DNA from: Alphaproteobacteria bacterium
GTDB lineage: Bacteria; Pseudomonadota; Alphaproteobacteria; Reyranellales; Reyranellaceae
Length of the DNA: 12,349 nucleotides
NCBI GenBank assembly: GCA_005884705.1
Contig: VBAF01000036.1
Location: forward strand, 1 to 12,349
Reading direction: 5' to 3'
Every line of letters begins with the position of its first letter. Positions within the stretch are counted from its first letter, which is position 1. The position numbers were made by a program, and so were the translations under genes. The notes under the pieces are model-generated. The model saw only the letters and a program-made list of their open reading frames with translations. It had not been told where the DNA came from and did not search any database. Positions 1 through 5,691 of the stretch are shown one piece after another.

Positions 1-169
1 CGCGGATCTTGAACGAGCCGGTGCGCTGCAGGCATTCGGCCTTGATCAGCAGCCGGCCGCCCAACCGGTCATTGACGCGCTGGTTCTCGAGCAGCGGCGT
101 GCGGATCGCCACGCCGTCGAGGCGGCGGGCGGCGGCTTGGACGTCGGCGAAGGTCGGCAGCGAAGACAT
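1..169 (-). CDS. Serine/threonine dehydratase, PLP-dependent (N-terminal fragment, cut by window edge)
   Basis: Reading leftwards from an ATG at 169, 56 codons are present before the window ends. The peptide begins MSSLPTFADVQAAARRLDGV, continues with a TPLLEN segment, and reaches LIKAECLQRTGSFKIR at its end. In fold-type II PLP enzymes such as threonine dehydratase (IlvA/TdcB) and serine/threonine dehydratases, the lysine in the S-F-K-x-R-G motif forms the Schiff base with pyridoxal phosphate; here it is Lys54. These enzymes deaminate L-threonine or L-serine to 2-oxobutyrate or pyruvate in the cytoplasm. The start overlaps the stop of the upstream haloacid dehalogenase gene by one base (TGATG), so the two are probably co-transcribed and translationally coupled. 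The exact substrate cannot be told: serine racemase and threo-3-hydroxyaspartate dehydratase share this N-terminus. Confidence 0.85.
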   Translation of the reverse strand, partial: MSSLPTFADVQAAARRLDGVAIRTPLLENQRVNDRLGGRLLIKAECLQRTGSFKIR

Positions 170-855
170 CAGGCGACACCCAGCAGAGCAGGAAGATGTG
201 AAAGATCCTTGACCTGCGCGGCGATCCTGCCCGGCAGGTTGTCGTCGGGCGCCGATGCGCGGTTGACCCAGACGACGGTGAAGCCGAACTGCGCCGCGCC
301 GTGCGCGTCCCAGCAGTTTGACGACAGGAAGCAGACCTTGTCCGGCCTGACCCCGCAGCGCGCCTCGACCAGCGCATAGACCCGGGGATCGACCTTGAAG
401 GCGCCCACCGCGTCGACGCTCAGCACCGCATCGAAGCGGTCGGCGAGGCCCGAGGCCTTGACCATCGGCTCGAGCATCTCGGGATTGCCGTTCGACAGGA
501 TGGCCGAGCGCACGCCGCCGCGCGCCAGCCGGTCGAGCATGGCCGGCACTTCGGGGAAGGGATCGAGCGCGAGATAGGCGCCCATCAGCTTGTCGCGCAC
601 CGACGGGTCGGTGATGGCGTGCGCGGCGAGACAGTGGTCGAGCGCCTCGCCGGTGACCTGCCAGAACGGCGCATAGGCGGCCATGCTGTTGCGCAGCCAG
701 GTGTACTGGATCTGCTTGCTGCGCCACATCTCGGACAGGGCGTCGGCCCGGGCGCCGATCGCCGTCCGATGGCGGGCGACCGCCGAATTGAAGTCATAGA
801 GCGTGCCGTAGGCATCGAAAACGCACATCTCGATGCCGCTGATCGGGTCCGTCAT
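169..855 (-). CDS. (S)-2-haloacid dehalogenase, type II (HAD superfamily)
   Basis: This 228-residue cytoplasmic protein matches the L-2-haloacid dehalogenases (EC 3.8.1.2), which hydrolyse short (S)-2-haloalkanoates to (R)-2-hydroxyalkanoates. All the residues known from the Pseudomonas sp. YL enzyme have counterparts: nucleophile Asp14 in FDAYGTLYD, Thr18, Arg45 in WRSKQ, Ser121-Asn122 in LSNGNP (HAD motif II), Lys154 in FKVDPRVY (motif III), Tyr160, and Ser178/Asn180/Asp183 in LSSNCWDA. The helical cap segment YTWLR follows Arg45. Length is normal for the family (about 220-230). Its stop overlaps the start of the serine/threonine dehydratase gene, and its own start lies only 17 bases from the divergent YdhR-like gene. 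Substrate range is unknown; many such proteins in soil alphaproteobacteria have never been tested on haloacids, but the complete active site argues that it is a true dehalogenase rather than a generic HAD phosphatase. Confidence 0.9.
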   Translation of the reverse strand: MTDPISGIEMCVFDAYGTLYDFNSAVARHRTAIGARADALSEMWRSKQIQYTWLRNSMAAYAPFWQVTGEALDHCLAAHAITDPSVRDKLMGAYLALDPFPEVPAMLDRLARGGVRSAILSNGNPEMLEPMVKASGLADRFDAVLSVDAVGAFKVDPRVYALVEARCGVRPDKVCFLSSNCWDAHGAAQFGFTVVWVNRASAPDDNLPGRIAAQVKDLSHLPALLGVA

Positions 856-856
856 G

Positions 857-865
857 TGCTAGGCT
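857..865 (+). promoter_or_regulatory. Possible extended -10 element (TGC-TAGGCT) for the YdhR/AKR pair
   Basis: Only 16 bp separate the two divergent start codons. On the plus strand TGC followed by TAGGCT ends 6 bases before the ATG at 872, a position that would put transcription start at or next to the ATG. No Shine-Dalgarno sequence precedes the ATG, so a leaderless message fits. No good -35 box is seen. Three of six bases match the TATAAT consensus, so this is tentative. Confidence 0.3.
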
Positions 866-871
866 ACTCGC

Positions 872-1189
872 ATGTTCATCGCCATCGTTCAAATCCCCAT
901 GACCAAGCGGCCGCGCGACGCCGCGGTCGACTCGGCGCGCAAGTCGGCGCCGACCTATACCGCACTCGGCGCCAAGGGCCTGTTGCGCAAGTATTACCTC
1001 AACGGCGAGGCCGGCGGAGGCGGCGTCTACCTGTGGGACTCCGAGGCCGCCGCCCGCGCCTGGTACACGCCGGACTGGGAGCAGCGCATGCAGGCCGCGT
1101 TCGGCGCCAGGCCGACCGTCACCTACTACGACAACCACGTCGTGGTGGACAACGAAGCGGGCAAGGTCCGCGTCGAGGGAGAGCGCTGA
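872..1189 (+). CDS. YdhR-like small monooxygenase-family protein
   Basis: A 105-residue protein starting MFIAIVQIPM, with a central GLLRKYYLNG segment, a glycine-rich turn (GEAGGGGVYLW), an aromatic ARAWYTPDWEQRM helix, and a C-terminal strand VTYYDNHVVVDN. This order fits the YdhR-type branch of the dimeric alpha/beta barrel (ABM-like) superfamily, usually annotated as putative mono-oxygenase; members are small cytoplasmic homodimers and most have no proven substrate. The assignment rests on overall pattern, since the family has no invariant catalytic signature. Its stop overlaps the start of the aldo/keto reductase gene (TGATG), which points to a two-gene operon and perhaps joint oxidation/reduction of a small carbonyl or quinone compound; that link is inference. 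No ribosome-binding site is visible, and translation may start on a leaderless message. Confidence 0.65.
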   Translation: MFIAIVQIPMTKRPRDAAVDSARKSAPTYTALGAKGLLRKYYLNGEAGGGGVYLWDSEAAARAWYTPDWEQRMQAAFGARPTVTYYDNHVVVDNEAGKVRVEGER

Positions 1190-2151
1190 TGGAACGGCGT
1201 CCTCTCGGCCGCACCGGCCTCGAAATCTCGGTGCTCGGCTACGGCGCGGGTGCCGTTGGCGGATTGATGACCAAGGGCGAGCCCGCCGACCAGGAGCGCG
1301 CCATCGCCCGCGCCGTCGAGCTCGGCATCAACTACATCGACACCGCCGCGCTCTACGGCGACGGCGAATCGGAGCGCAATCTCGGCCGCGTGCTGAAGGC
1401 GCTCAAGCCCGATGTCGTGCTCGGCACCAAGTTCCGGCTCAAGGCGGCCGACCGCACGCGAGTCGCCGCCGCCGTCGCCCAGGCGATGGACGACAGCCTG
1501 CAGCGCCTCGGCATGGACCAGGTCGATCTCTTCCAGTTGCACAATCCGCTGGTCGCCAAGGACGCCGACGACCGTATGGATGTCGAGATCGCCTTGAACG
1601 AGGTCGTACCGGCGCTGCAGAAGCTGCAGGAAGCGGGCAAGACGCGCTTCATCGGCTTCAGCGGCGTCGGCGAGACGCCGGCGCTCCTGAAGGCCGTCGA
1701 GTCGCGGGCCTTCGACACCGTCCAGGTCGTCTTCAACGCCCTCAATCCCAGCGCCGGCGGGCCGATGCCGAAGGGCGCGCCGGGCCAGGACTATGGCCGG
1801 CTGCTCGAAAAGGCGCTGGCGGCGGACATGGGCACCATCGTGATCCGCGCGCTCGCCGGCGGGGCGCTGTCGGGCACCACGGCGCGCCATCCGCTCGCCA
1901 TGCAGGCGGTCGATCCGATCGGCTCGGCGCCGGACTTCGCGGCCGACGTGGCGCGCGCCCGCGCGCTCGAGCCGCTGGTGCGCCAGGGCACGGCCGGCAG
2001 CCTGGTCGAGCTGGCGCAGCGCTTCGTGATCGCCCATCCGGCGGTGACGACTATGCTGATCGGCTATTCGACGCTCGAGCAGCTCGAGCAGGCCGCCAAG
2101 GCCATCGAGAAGGGCCCGTTGTCGGCCGGTGCCGTCGCGAAGATCGCCTAG
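1189..2151 (+). CDS. Aldo/keto reductase
   Basis: The 320-residue protein has the layout of the aldo/keto reductase (beta/alpha)8 barrel, which reduces aldehydes or ketones with NAD(P)H. It opens with a typical MERRPLGRTGLEISVLGYGA. The catalytic tetrad is present: Asp51 and Tyr56 in YIDTAALYG, Lys81 in VLGTKF, and His118 in DLFQLHNP. The GKTRFIGFSG strand and the late IGYSTLEQLEQ segment correspond to the family's conserved substrate- and cofactor-binding end. The chosen ATG overlaps the upstream stop (TGATG); the frame stays open further upstream across the neighbouring gene, but that extension has no family-like sequence. Related proteins include Tas-like and fucose/galactose dehydrogenase-like reductases, so the substrate is open. 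The TAG stop lies inside the left edge of a palindromic repeat region, so the last codons may have been shaped by it. Confidence 0.9.
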   Translation: MERRPLGRTGLEISVLGYGAGAVGGLMTKGEPADQERAIARAVELGINYIDTAALYGDGESERNLGRVLKALKPDVVLGTKFRLKAADRTRVAAAVAQAMDDSLQRLGMDQVDLFQLHNPLVAKDADDRMDVEIALNEVVPALQKLQEAGKTRFIGFSGVGETPALLKAVESRAFDTVQVVFNALNPSAGGPMPKGAPGQDYGRLLEKALAADMGTIVIRALAGGALSGTTARHPLAMQAVDPIGSAPDFAADVARARALEPLVRQGTAGSLVELAQRFVIAHPAVTTMLIGYSTLEQLEQAAKAIEKGPLSAGAVAKIA

Positions 2152-2177
2152 AGCGCGATTGCTTCAAGTGGAGCCAC

Positions 2178-2247
2178 GTGTCATCCCGAGCGTAGCGAGG
2201 GATCTATGCGGATCGGTATGGATCCCTCGCTGCGCTCGGGATGACAC
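2178..2247. repeat. 70-nt near-perfect inverted repeat, likely dispersed repeat acting as terminator
   Basis: Arms of 27 bp at 2178-2204 and 2221-2247 differ at one position, and that difference still gives a G-U pair in RNA. The pairing continues inward through 2205-2209 with 2216-2220, leaving a six-base loop (GGATCG) and a stem of about 32 bp. The arm reads GTGTCATCCCGAGCG then TAGCGAGGGATC. TGTCATCC(C/T)GAG...GAGGGATC sequences are, from general knowledge, a common type of dispersed intergenic repeat in many bacteria, often near gene ends. It sits 27 bp after the aldo/keto reductase stop, where it could end transcription or protect the mRNA 3' end. No T-tract follows. Confidence 0.8.
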
Positions 2248-2248
2248 A

Positions 2249-2262
2249 CGTCCTTCGGGACG
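2249..2262 (+). terminator. Small TTCG-tetraloop hairpin next to the long inverted repeat
   Basis: CGTCC at 2249-2253 pairs with GGACG at 2258-2262 around a TTCG loop, an unusually stable RNA tetraloop. It directly abuts the 70-nt hairpin and may stack with it. There is no run of T after it, so if it terminates transcription of the aldo/keto reductase it is not a classical intrinsic terminator; a role as a 3'-end stabiliser is equally possible. Confidence 0.4.
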
Positions 2263-2337
2263 ACATCGCGATCATCTCGATTCAGCCACAGGCGATTTCG
2301 CCTAGCTGGGGATAACTGCGGCAGCCGACTCGCATTA

Positions 2338-2397
2338 TGGGCAATGGCTCGCGATTCGCGGCTGATTTTGTTGCCTCGATTCCGAGGCCAATGCCCA
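2338..2397. repeat. Nested inverted repeat (60 bp)
   Basis: TGGGCAATGGC (2338-2348) pairs with GCCAATGCCCA (2387-2397) with one A-A mismatch. Inside lie two smaller palindromes: CGCG-ATT-CGCG (2350-2360), and GCCTCG-ATTC-CGAGGC (2373-2388), which competes with the outer stem for two bases. The structure is symmetrical on both strands, so it could be a repeat unit, a structured RNA, or a protein-binding site. I recognise no known family. Confidence 0.5.
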
Positions 2398-2402
2398 GAA
2401 TA

Positions 2403-2437
2403 GGTCGCTGACGCGCGCGGGCTTATCGTGCGCGACC
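2403..2437. repeat. Short inverted repeat GGTCGC / GCGACC
   Basis: GGTCGC at 2403-2408 faces GCGACC at 2432-2437 with a 23-nt GC-rich loop. It follows the 2338-2397 palindrome at a distance of five bases and may belong to the same element. The arms are short enough to arise by chance in GC-rich DNA. Confidence 0.25.
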
Positions 2438-2489
2438 ATGACTCGCGATCTCTCTTGCGCTGCGATAAACGGCGGACCTGAAATAAACG

Positions 2490-2514
2490 GCGAAAACGGC
2501 CGAAACCGCTTCGG
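2490..2514 (-). terminator. Weak candidate terminator for the lytic transglycosylase gene
   Basis: On the minus strand, CCGAA (2514-2510) pairs with TTCGG (2504-2500) around a five-base loop, 8 bases after the stop codon. A stretch with interrupted T runs follows (GCCGTTTTCGCCGTTTATTTC). The stem is short and the T-tract broken, so it is at best a weak or Rho-assisted terminator. Confidence 0.3.
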
Positions 2515-2521
2515 ACTCGCT

Positions 2522-4690
2522 CTAGGACCGGCCCATCGCCGGCGCCTGCAAGCGGAACGACCCGTTCAGGCGGTCGCGATAGACGCCGACGCCTGCCATG
2601 ATGCTCTGCACGTAGTTGCGGGTCTCGCGGAACGGGATCATCTCGATCCAGTCGACCATGTCGATCTTGCCGGCGCGCGGATCGCCCATCGTGCCGAGCC
2701 AGCCCGCAACCCGGCTGGGCCCGGCGTTGTAGGCAGCGAGCGCGATCTCGTAGGAGCCGCCGAAGCGCCCCAGCATCTGGGCGAGATACTGGCTGCCGAG
2801 CGCCACGTTGTATTGCGGGTCGCTGGTCAGCTTGTCCTGCACGAAGGGCACGGACATCTTGCCGGCAACCTCGCGCGCCGTCGCCGGCAGCAGCTGCATC
2901 AGGCCGAGCGCGCCCGAGGAGGAGACGGCGGCGGCGTTGAAGCCGCTTTCCTGGCGCGTCAGCGCCAGCGCCAGCGCGCGCTCGATCGAGCCGGTGGTTC
3001 CGAGATCGACCACCGGGAAAGACGCATCGAACAGGGTGACGCCACTGTTGGTCGCGCGCAGGGCGATGGTCAGTGCCACGTCGGGCCGCTTCAGCTCGCT
3101 GGCGAGATGGGCGAGCAGCAAGGTTTCGCCCGGCCCGGTCACCAGGCGGGCGAGCCTGAGCAGGAACGGCCGCGTTCGCTCGCTGTCTCCGCTCTGGCCG
3201 ATGTAGCGCGCCACGGTGACGAGCTCGCGGCCGGCCAGCGCCTGCCGGTCGGCATCGGAAGTCACCGGATCGCTCGGCAGCTGCCGCGAGCCGCCCGGCA
3301 GTTTGCGGGCGGCGAGCTGGCCGTAGAAGGTCTGGCCGAAAGCAGCGGCGCGGCCGAACCAGTCCGTCGCCTCCTTCGGGCGGTTGGCCGCTTCATGGGT
3401 GCGGCCCAGCCAATAGGCGGCGCGGCTCTTGGAGAAGTCGGTCGGGGCGCCGTCATAGAGCGTCTGGAAATGCTTCTGCGCCTCGGCCGGCTTCTTGAGA
3501 TGGCGCAGCGCAATCCAGCCGGCGAGGAATTCCGCTTCGGCGAAGGCGATGCCCTTGGTCTGGCCGTGCGGCACGGTGACGGCATAGGCGTCGGCGGCAT
3601 GGCCGGCGGCCAGCAGGTCGCGCGCCAGTTGCTGGCGCTCGTTCCACCAGGCGTCGGTCTGGTTCGCCGTGGCCTGCAGCGCGATCGCCTTGGCATCGTT
3701 GAAGTTGCCGGTGCGGCGCAGCCAGGCGAGCTGCTCGAGCTTGATCGTCGGCTCGGCGAGCTTGGCTGCGGGCACGCCGCGCAGCACCGTGGTGGCATCG
3801 GCGGCGCGCGTCGCCATGGCGAGCCGCGCCTCGGCGAGCGGCTGGTAGTCGGGCGGCAGCTTGGGCATCAGCTCGCGCGCGGTCGGGGCGCGGCCCTCGC
3901 GCAGGATGCGATCGAAGCGGGCGATCTGGTCGTCGCCCGACAAATGCTGACCGTACTTGCTGAGGAACTCCTCCTCGTCGGCCTTGCGGAAGGTGGCGTT
4001 GCGCCAGCTGTCGCTGGCGAACTTCGGCACGTCGGCCGGGCTCGCCGCCGACGCGGCCTCGAGGCGGCGCATCTGGCCGGCGCTGGTGAGCGGCGGGAAG
4101 GCGGTGAAGTAGCGGACGACCTCCTGCGGCGGCGTCGCGGGTCCGATGCGATCCTCGGCCTGGCGGCGCAGCACCTCGGGCTCGGGCCAGTCCGGGCTCT
4201 CGCGCAGGAAGCGCCAGGTCGAGGCGAAGTCGGCGTCCTTGCGCGGCGCCACCCGCAGCACGCTCCATTCGACGATGCGGATCAGCAGCGGATTGTTGAA
4301 GTTGGCGACCGCGGCGCGGGCGTCGGCGAAACGGCTCTCGTCGACCGCCTTGAAGGCGGCGCCAAGCGCCGCGGCCTCGCTGGCGCTCAGCGTCTTGGGC
4401 GAGGAGAGCGCCTGGGACATCTCGCTCGCCACAGCCGGCGGTACGACGCCGTTGCCGCTGCCGTCGCGCGCGATCGGCAGGGCCGGCGCTACGGACGGCG
4501 CGGCGGAGGGGTTGGACGGAGCGGCGGACGGCGTGCGGCGGACGCCCATGTCGGGCTTGGCCTCGCGCAACTGGTCGCTGCTCTCGCCGCGCAGGATGGT
4601 GACGCCGTGCTGCTGTTGCTGGGCCTGGGCCGAGGCCATCAACAGGCCGGCCAAGGTTAGCAACATGAGGGGGGCATATTCTTGTTTCAC
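2522..4690 (-). CDS. Soluble lytic murein transglycosylase (Slt70-like, GH23)
   Basis: A 722-residue exported enzyme that cleaves the MurNAc-GlcNAc bond of peptidoglycan, forming 1,6-anhydro ends. A signal peptide covers about residues 1-23 (hydrophobic LMLLTLAGLLMAS, cleavage after AQA). A Pro/Ala/Ser linker follows (about 53-72). Residues about 100-555 are helical repeat-rich sequence like the doughnut domain of Slt70, including a TPR-like stretch near 420-460. The SLT catalytic domain occupies about 565-705: catalytic Glu581 in TRQESGFN, then GALGLMQLLPATA, AAYNAGPSRV and IPFRETRNYVQ. Length is close to the larger alphaproteobacterial Slt proteins. The start is GTG at 4690; the next in-frame start, ATG at 4666, would remove the only lysine before the hydrophobic core, so GTG is preferred, though neither has a clear Shine-Dalgarno sequence. 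It is divergent from dapA with 110 bp between, in keeping with a shared cell-wall theme. Confidence 0.93.
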   Translation of the reverse strand: MKQEYAPLMLLTLAGLLMASAQAQQQQHGVTILRGESSDQLREAKPDMGVRRTPSAAPSNPSAAPSVAPALPIARDGSGNGVVPPAVASEMSQALSSPKTLSASEAAALGAAFKAVDESRFADARAAVANFNNPLLIRIVEWSVLRVAPRKDADFASTWRFLRESPDWPEPEVLRRQAEDRIGPATPPQEVVRYFTAFPPLTSAGQMRRLEAASAASPADVPKFASDSWRNATFRKADEEEFLSKYGQHLSGDDQIARFDRILREGRAPTARELMPKLPPDYQPLAEARLAMATRAADATTVLRGVPAAKLAEPTIKLEQLAWLRRTGNFNDAKAIALQATANQTDAWWNERQQLARDLLAAGHAADAYAVTVPHGQTKGIAFAEAEFLAGWIALRHLKKPAEAQKHFQTLYDGAPTDFSKSRAAYWLGRTHEAANRPKEATDWFGRAAAFGQTFYGQLAARKLPGGSRQLPSDPVTSDADRQALAGRELVTVARYIGQSGDSERTRPFLLRLARLVTGPGETLLLAHLASELKRPDVALTIALRATNSGVTLFDASFPVVDLGTTGSIERALALALTRQESGFNAAAVSSSGALGLMQLLPATAREVAGKMSVPFVQDKLTSDPQYNVALGSQYLAQMLGRFGGSYEIALAAYNAGPSRVAGWLGTMGDPRAGKIDMVDWIEMIPFRETRNYVQSIMAGVGVYRDRLNGSFRLQAPAMGRS

Positions 4691-4697
4691 GCCAGGA

Positions 4698-4726
4698 ATC
4701 GTAGGCAGGTCAACGCGGCATCACAA
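4698..4726 (-). promoter_or_regulatory. Candidate sigma-70 promoter for the lytic transglycosylase
   Basis: On the minus strand TTGTGA (4726-4721) and TACGAT (4703-4698) are 17 bp apart; each matches four of six consensus bases. The -10 box ends only 7 bases before the GTG codon at 4690, so transcription would start almost on it, giving a leaderless message, or a 25-base leader without a ribosome-binding site if the ATG at 4666 is used. Confidence 0.45.
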
Positions 4727-4742
4727 TGGCAAGTTGCTCACC

Positions 4743-4771
4743 TTGCCGCGCTGGGAGGCGAGGCCTAAACT
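4743..4771 (+). promoter_or_regulatory. Candidate sigma-70 promoter for dapA-smpB and following genes
   Basis: TTGCCG (4743-4748) and TAAACT (4766-4771) are separated by 17 bp. The expected start of transcription near 4778 leaves a leader of about 23 bases that includes the dapA ribosome-binding site. A similar arrangement, TTGTCG-N17-GAGACT, lies before the TRAP binding-protein gene, which lends the pattern some weight. Confidence 0.45.
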
Positions 4772-4788
4772 GACAGATTGCCGGAATT

Positions 4789-4796
4789 GGGGAGGA
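4789..4796 (+). promoter_or_regulatory. Strong Shine-Dalgarno site of dapA
   Basis: GGGGAGGA ends 4 bases before the ATG at 4801, with the core GGAGG centred about 7 bases from it. It is the clearest ribosome-binding site in the window and fixes the dapA start. Most other genes here lack one. Confidence 0.75.
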
Positions 4797-4800
4797 AGCC

Positions 4801-5679
4801 ATGTTCGCCGGATCGCTCGTCGCGTTGATCACGCCGTTCAAAAACGGGTCGGTGGACGAAAAGGGATTCGAGAAGTTCGTCGGCTGGCAGATCAAGGAAG
4901 GCACGGACGGCCTGGTGCCCTGCGGCACGACCGGCGAATCGCCGACGCTCTCGATGGAGGAGCACAAGCGGGTGATCGACATCTGCATCAGTGCCGCCAG
5001 GGGCTCGGGCGTTCCGGTGATCGCCGGCACCGGCTCGAATGCCACCGCGGAGGCGATCGAGCTTACCCGGCACGCCAAGAAGGCGGGCGCCGACGCCGCC
5101 ATGCTGGTCGTGCCCTACTACAACAAGCCGACCCAGGAAGGCCTGTTCCAGCATTTCAAGGCGGTCGCCGAGGCGGTCGACATCCCGATCCTGCTCTACA
5201 ACGTGCCGCCGCGCACCGGCGGCGACATGCAGGTCGAGACGGTGATTCGCCTGTCGCAGGTCAGAAACATCATCGGCATCAAGGATGCGAGCTACGACAT
5301 GGCGCGGCCGACGCTCACCAGGCTGCGCGCCAAGAAGGGCTTCATCCAGCTCTCGGGCGAGGATGCGAGCGCGATGGGCTTCATGGCCCAGGGCGGCGAC
5401 GGCTGCATCTCGGTGACGGCCAACGTGGCGCCGCGCCTCTGCGCCGACATGCACGATGCCTGGAAGGCGCGCGAGCTCGACAAGATGTTCGAGCTGCAGG
5501 ACCGGCTGATGCCGCTGCACAAGGCGATGTTCTGCGAGACCAGCCCGGGGCCGGTGAAGTATGCCGCCGAGCTGATCGGCCAGGTGAGCGCCGAGATGCG
5601 CCTGCCGATGGTGCCGATCGCCGAGAGCAGCAAGAAGGCGGTGCGCGAGGCGATGGTGCACGCTGGCCTGCTGAACTAA
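4801..5679 (+). CDS. dapA: 4-hydroxy-tetrahydrodipicolinate synthase
   Basis: DapA (EC 4.3.3.7) condenses pyruvate with L-aspartate semialdehyde, the first committed step to meso-diaminopimelate and lysine, in the cytoplasm. The 292-residue protein has the same residue numbers as the E. coli enzyme at the key sites: Thr44-Thr45 in PCGTTGESPTL, Tyr107 in VVPYYNKPTQ, catalytic Tyr133 in LLYNVPPRTG, Arg138, and Schiff-base Lys161 in GIKDAS. Length equals that of E. coli DapA. The start is set by the strong GGGGAGGA site. It heads a close-packed run of plus-strand genes: smpB begins 12 bp after its stop. The pairing dapA-smpB with a divergent lytic transglycosylase is, to my knowledge, recurrent in alphaproteobacteria. 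N-acetylneuraminate lyase or KDG aldolase are excluded by the full DapA residue set. Confidence 0.96.
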   Translation: MFAGSLVALITPFKNGSVDEKGFEKFVGWQIKEGTDGLVPCGTTGESPTLSMEEHKRVIDICISAARGSGVPVIAGTGSNATAEAIELTRHAKKAGADAAMLVVPYYNKPTQEGLFQHFKAVAEAVDIPILLYNVPPRTGGDMQVETVIRLSQVRNIIGIKDASYDMARPTLTRLRAKKGFIQLSGEDASAMGFMAQGGDGCISVTANVAPRLCADMHDAWKARELDKMFELQDRLMPLHKAMFCETSPGPVKYAAELIGQVSAEMRLPMVPIAESSKKAVREAMVHAGLLN

Positions 5680-5691
5680 GGGCGTTTCTCC

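Larger units (their letters stand above)
2152..2521. other. Gene-free, palindrome-rich intergenic region between convergent genes
   Basis: About 370 bp separate the 3' ends of the aldo/keto reductase and the lytic transglycosylase. I found no reading frame with family-like sequence here. The left half carries a very long hairpin (2178-2247) and a TTCG-loop hairpin (2249-2262). The middle carries nested inverted repeats (2338-2397 and 2403-2437). The right end has short direct repeats ATAAACGGCG at 2465-2474 and 2483-2492, plus a possible terminator for the minus-strand gene. The region is visibly richer in A/T than the genes on either side. Confidence 0.7.

Noticed and set aside
619..1188. 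A 5' extension of the aldo/keto reductase by 190 codons
   Set aside because: The frame is open, but the extension is antisense to the dehalogenase and out of frame with the YdhR-like gene, and is not protein-like. The reductase family starts at the ATG at 1189.
2290..2303. AGGCGA-TT-TCGCCT palindrome
   Set aside because: Six-bp stem with a two-base loop cannot form a stable hairpin by itself; kept only as part of the outer repeat edge.
2438..4660. A 740-codon open frame on the plus strand opposite the lytic transglycosylase gene
   Set aside because: Its protein is dominated by Arg, Gly, Ala and His with no motif. It mirrors the codon pattern of the real gene; long antisense frames are expected in DNA with high GC at third positions.
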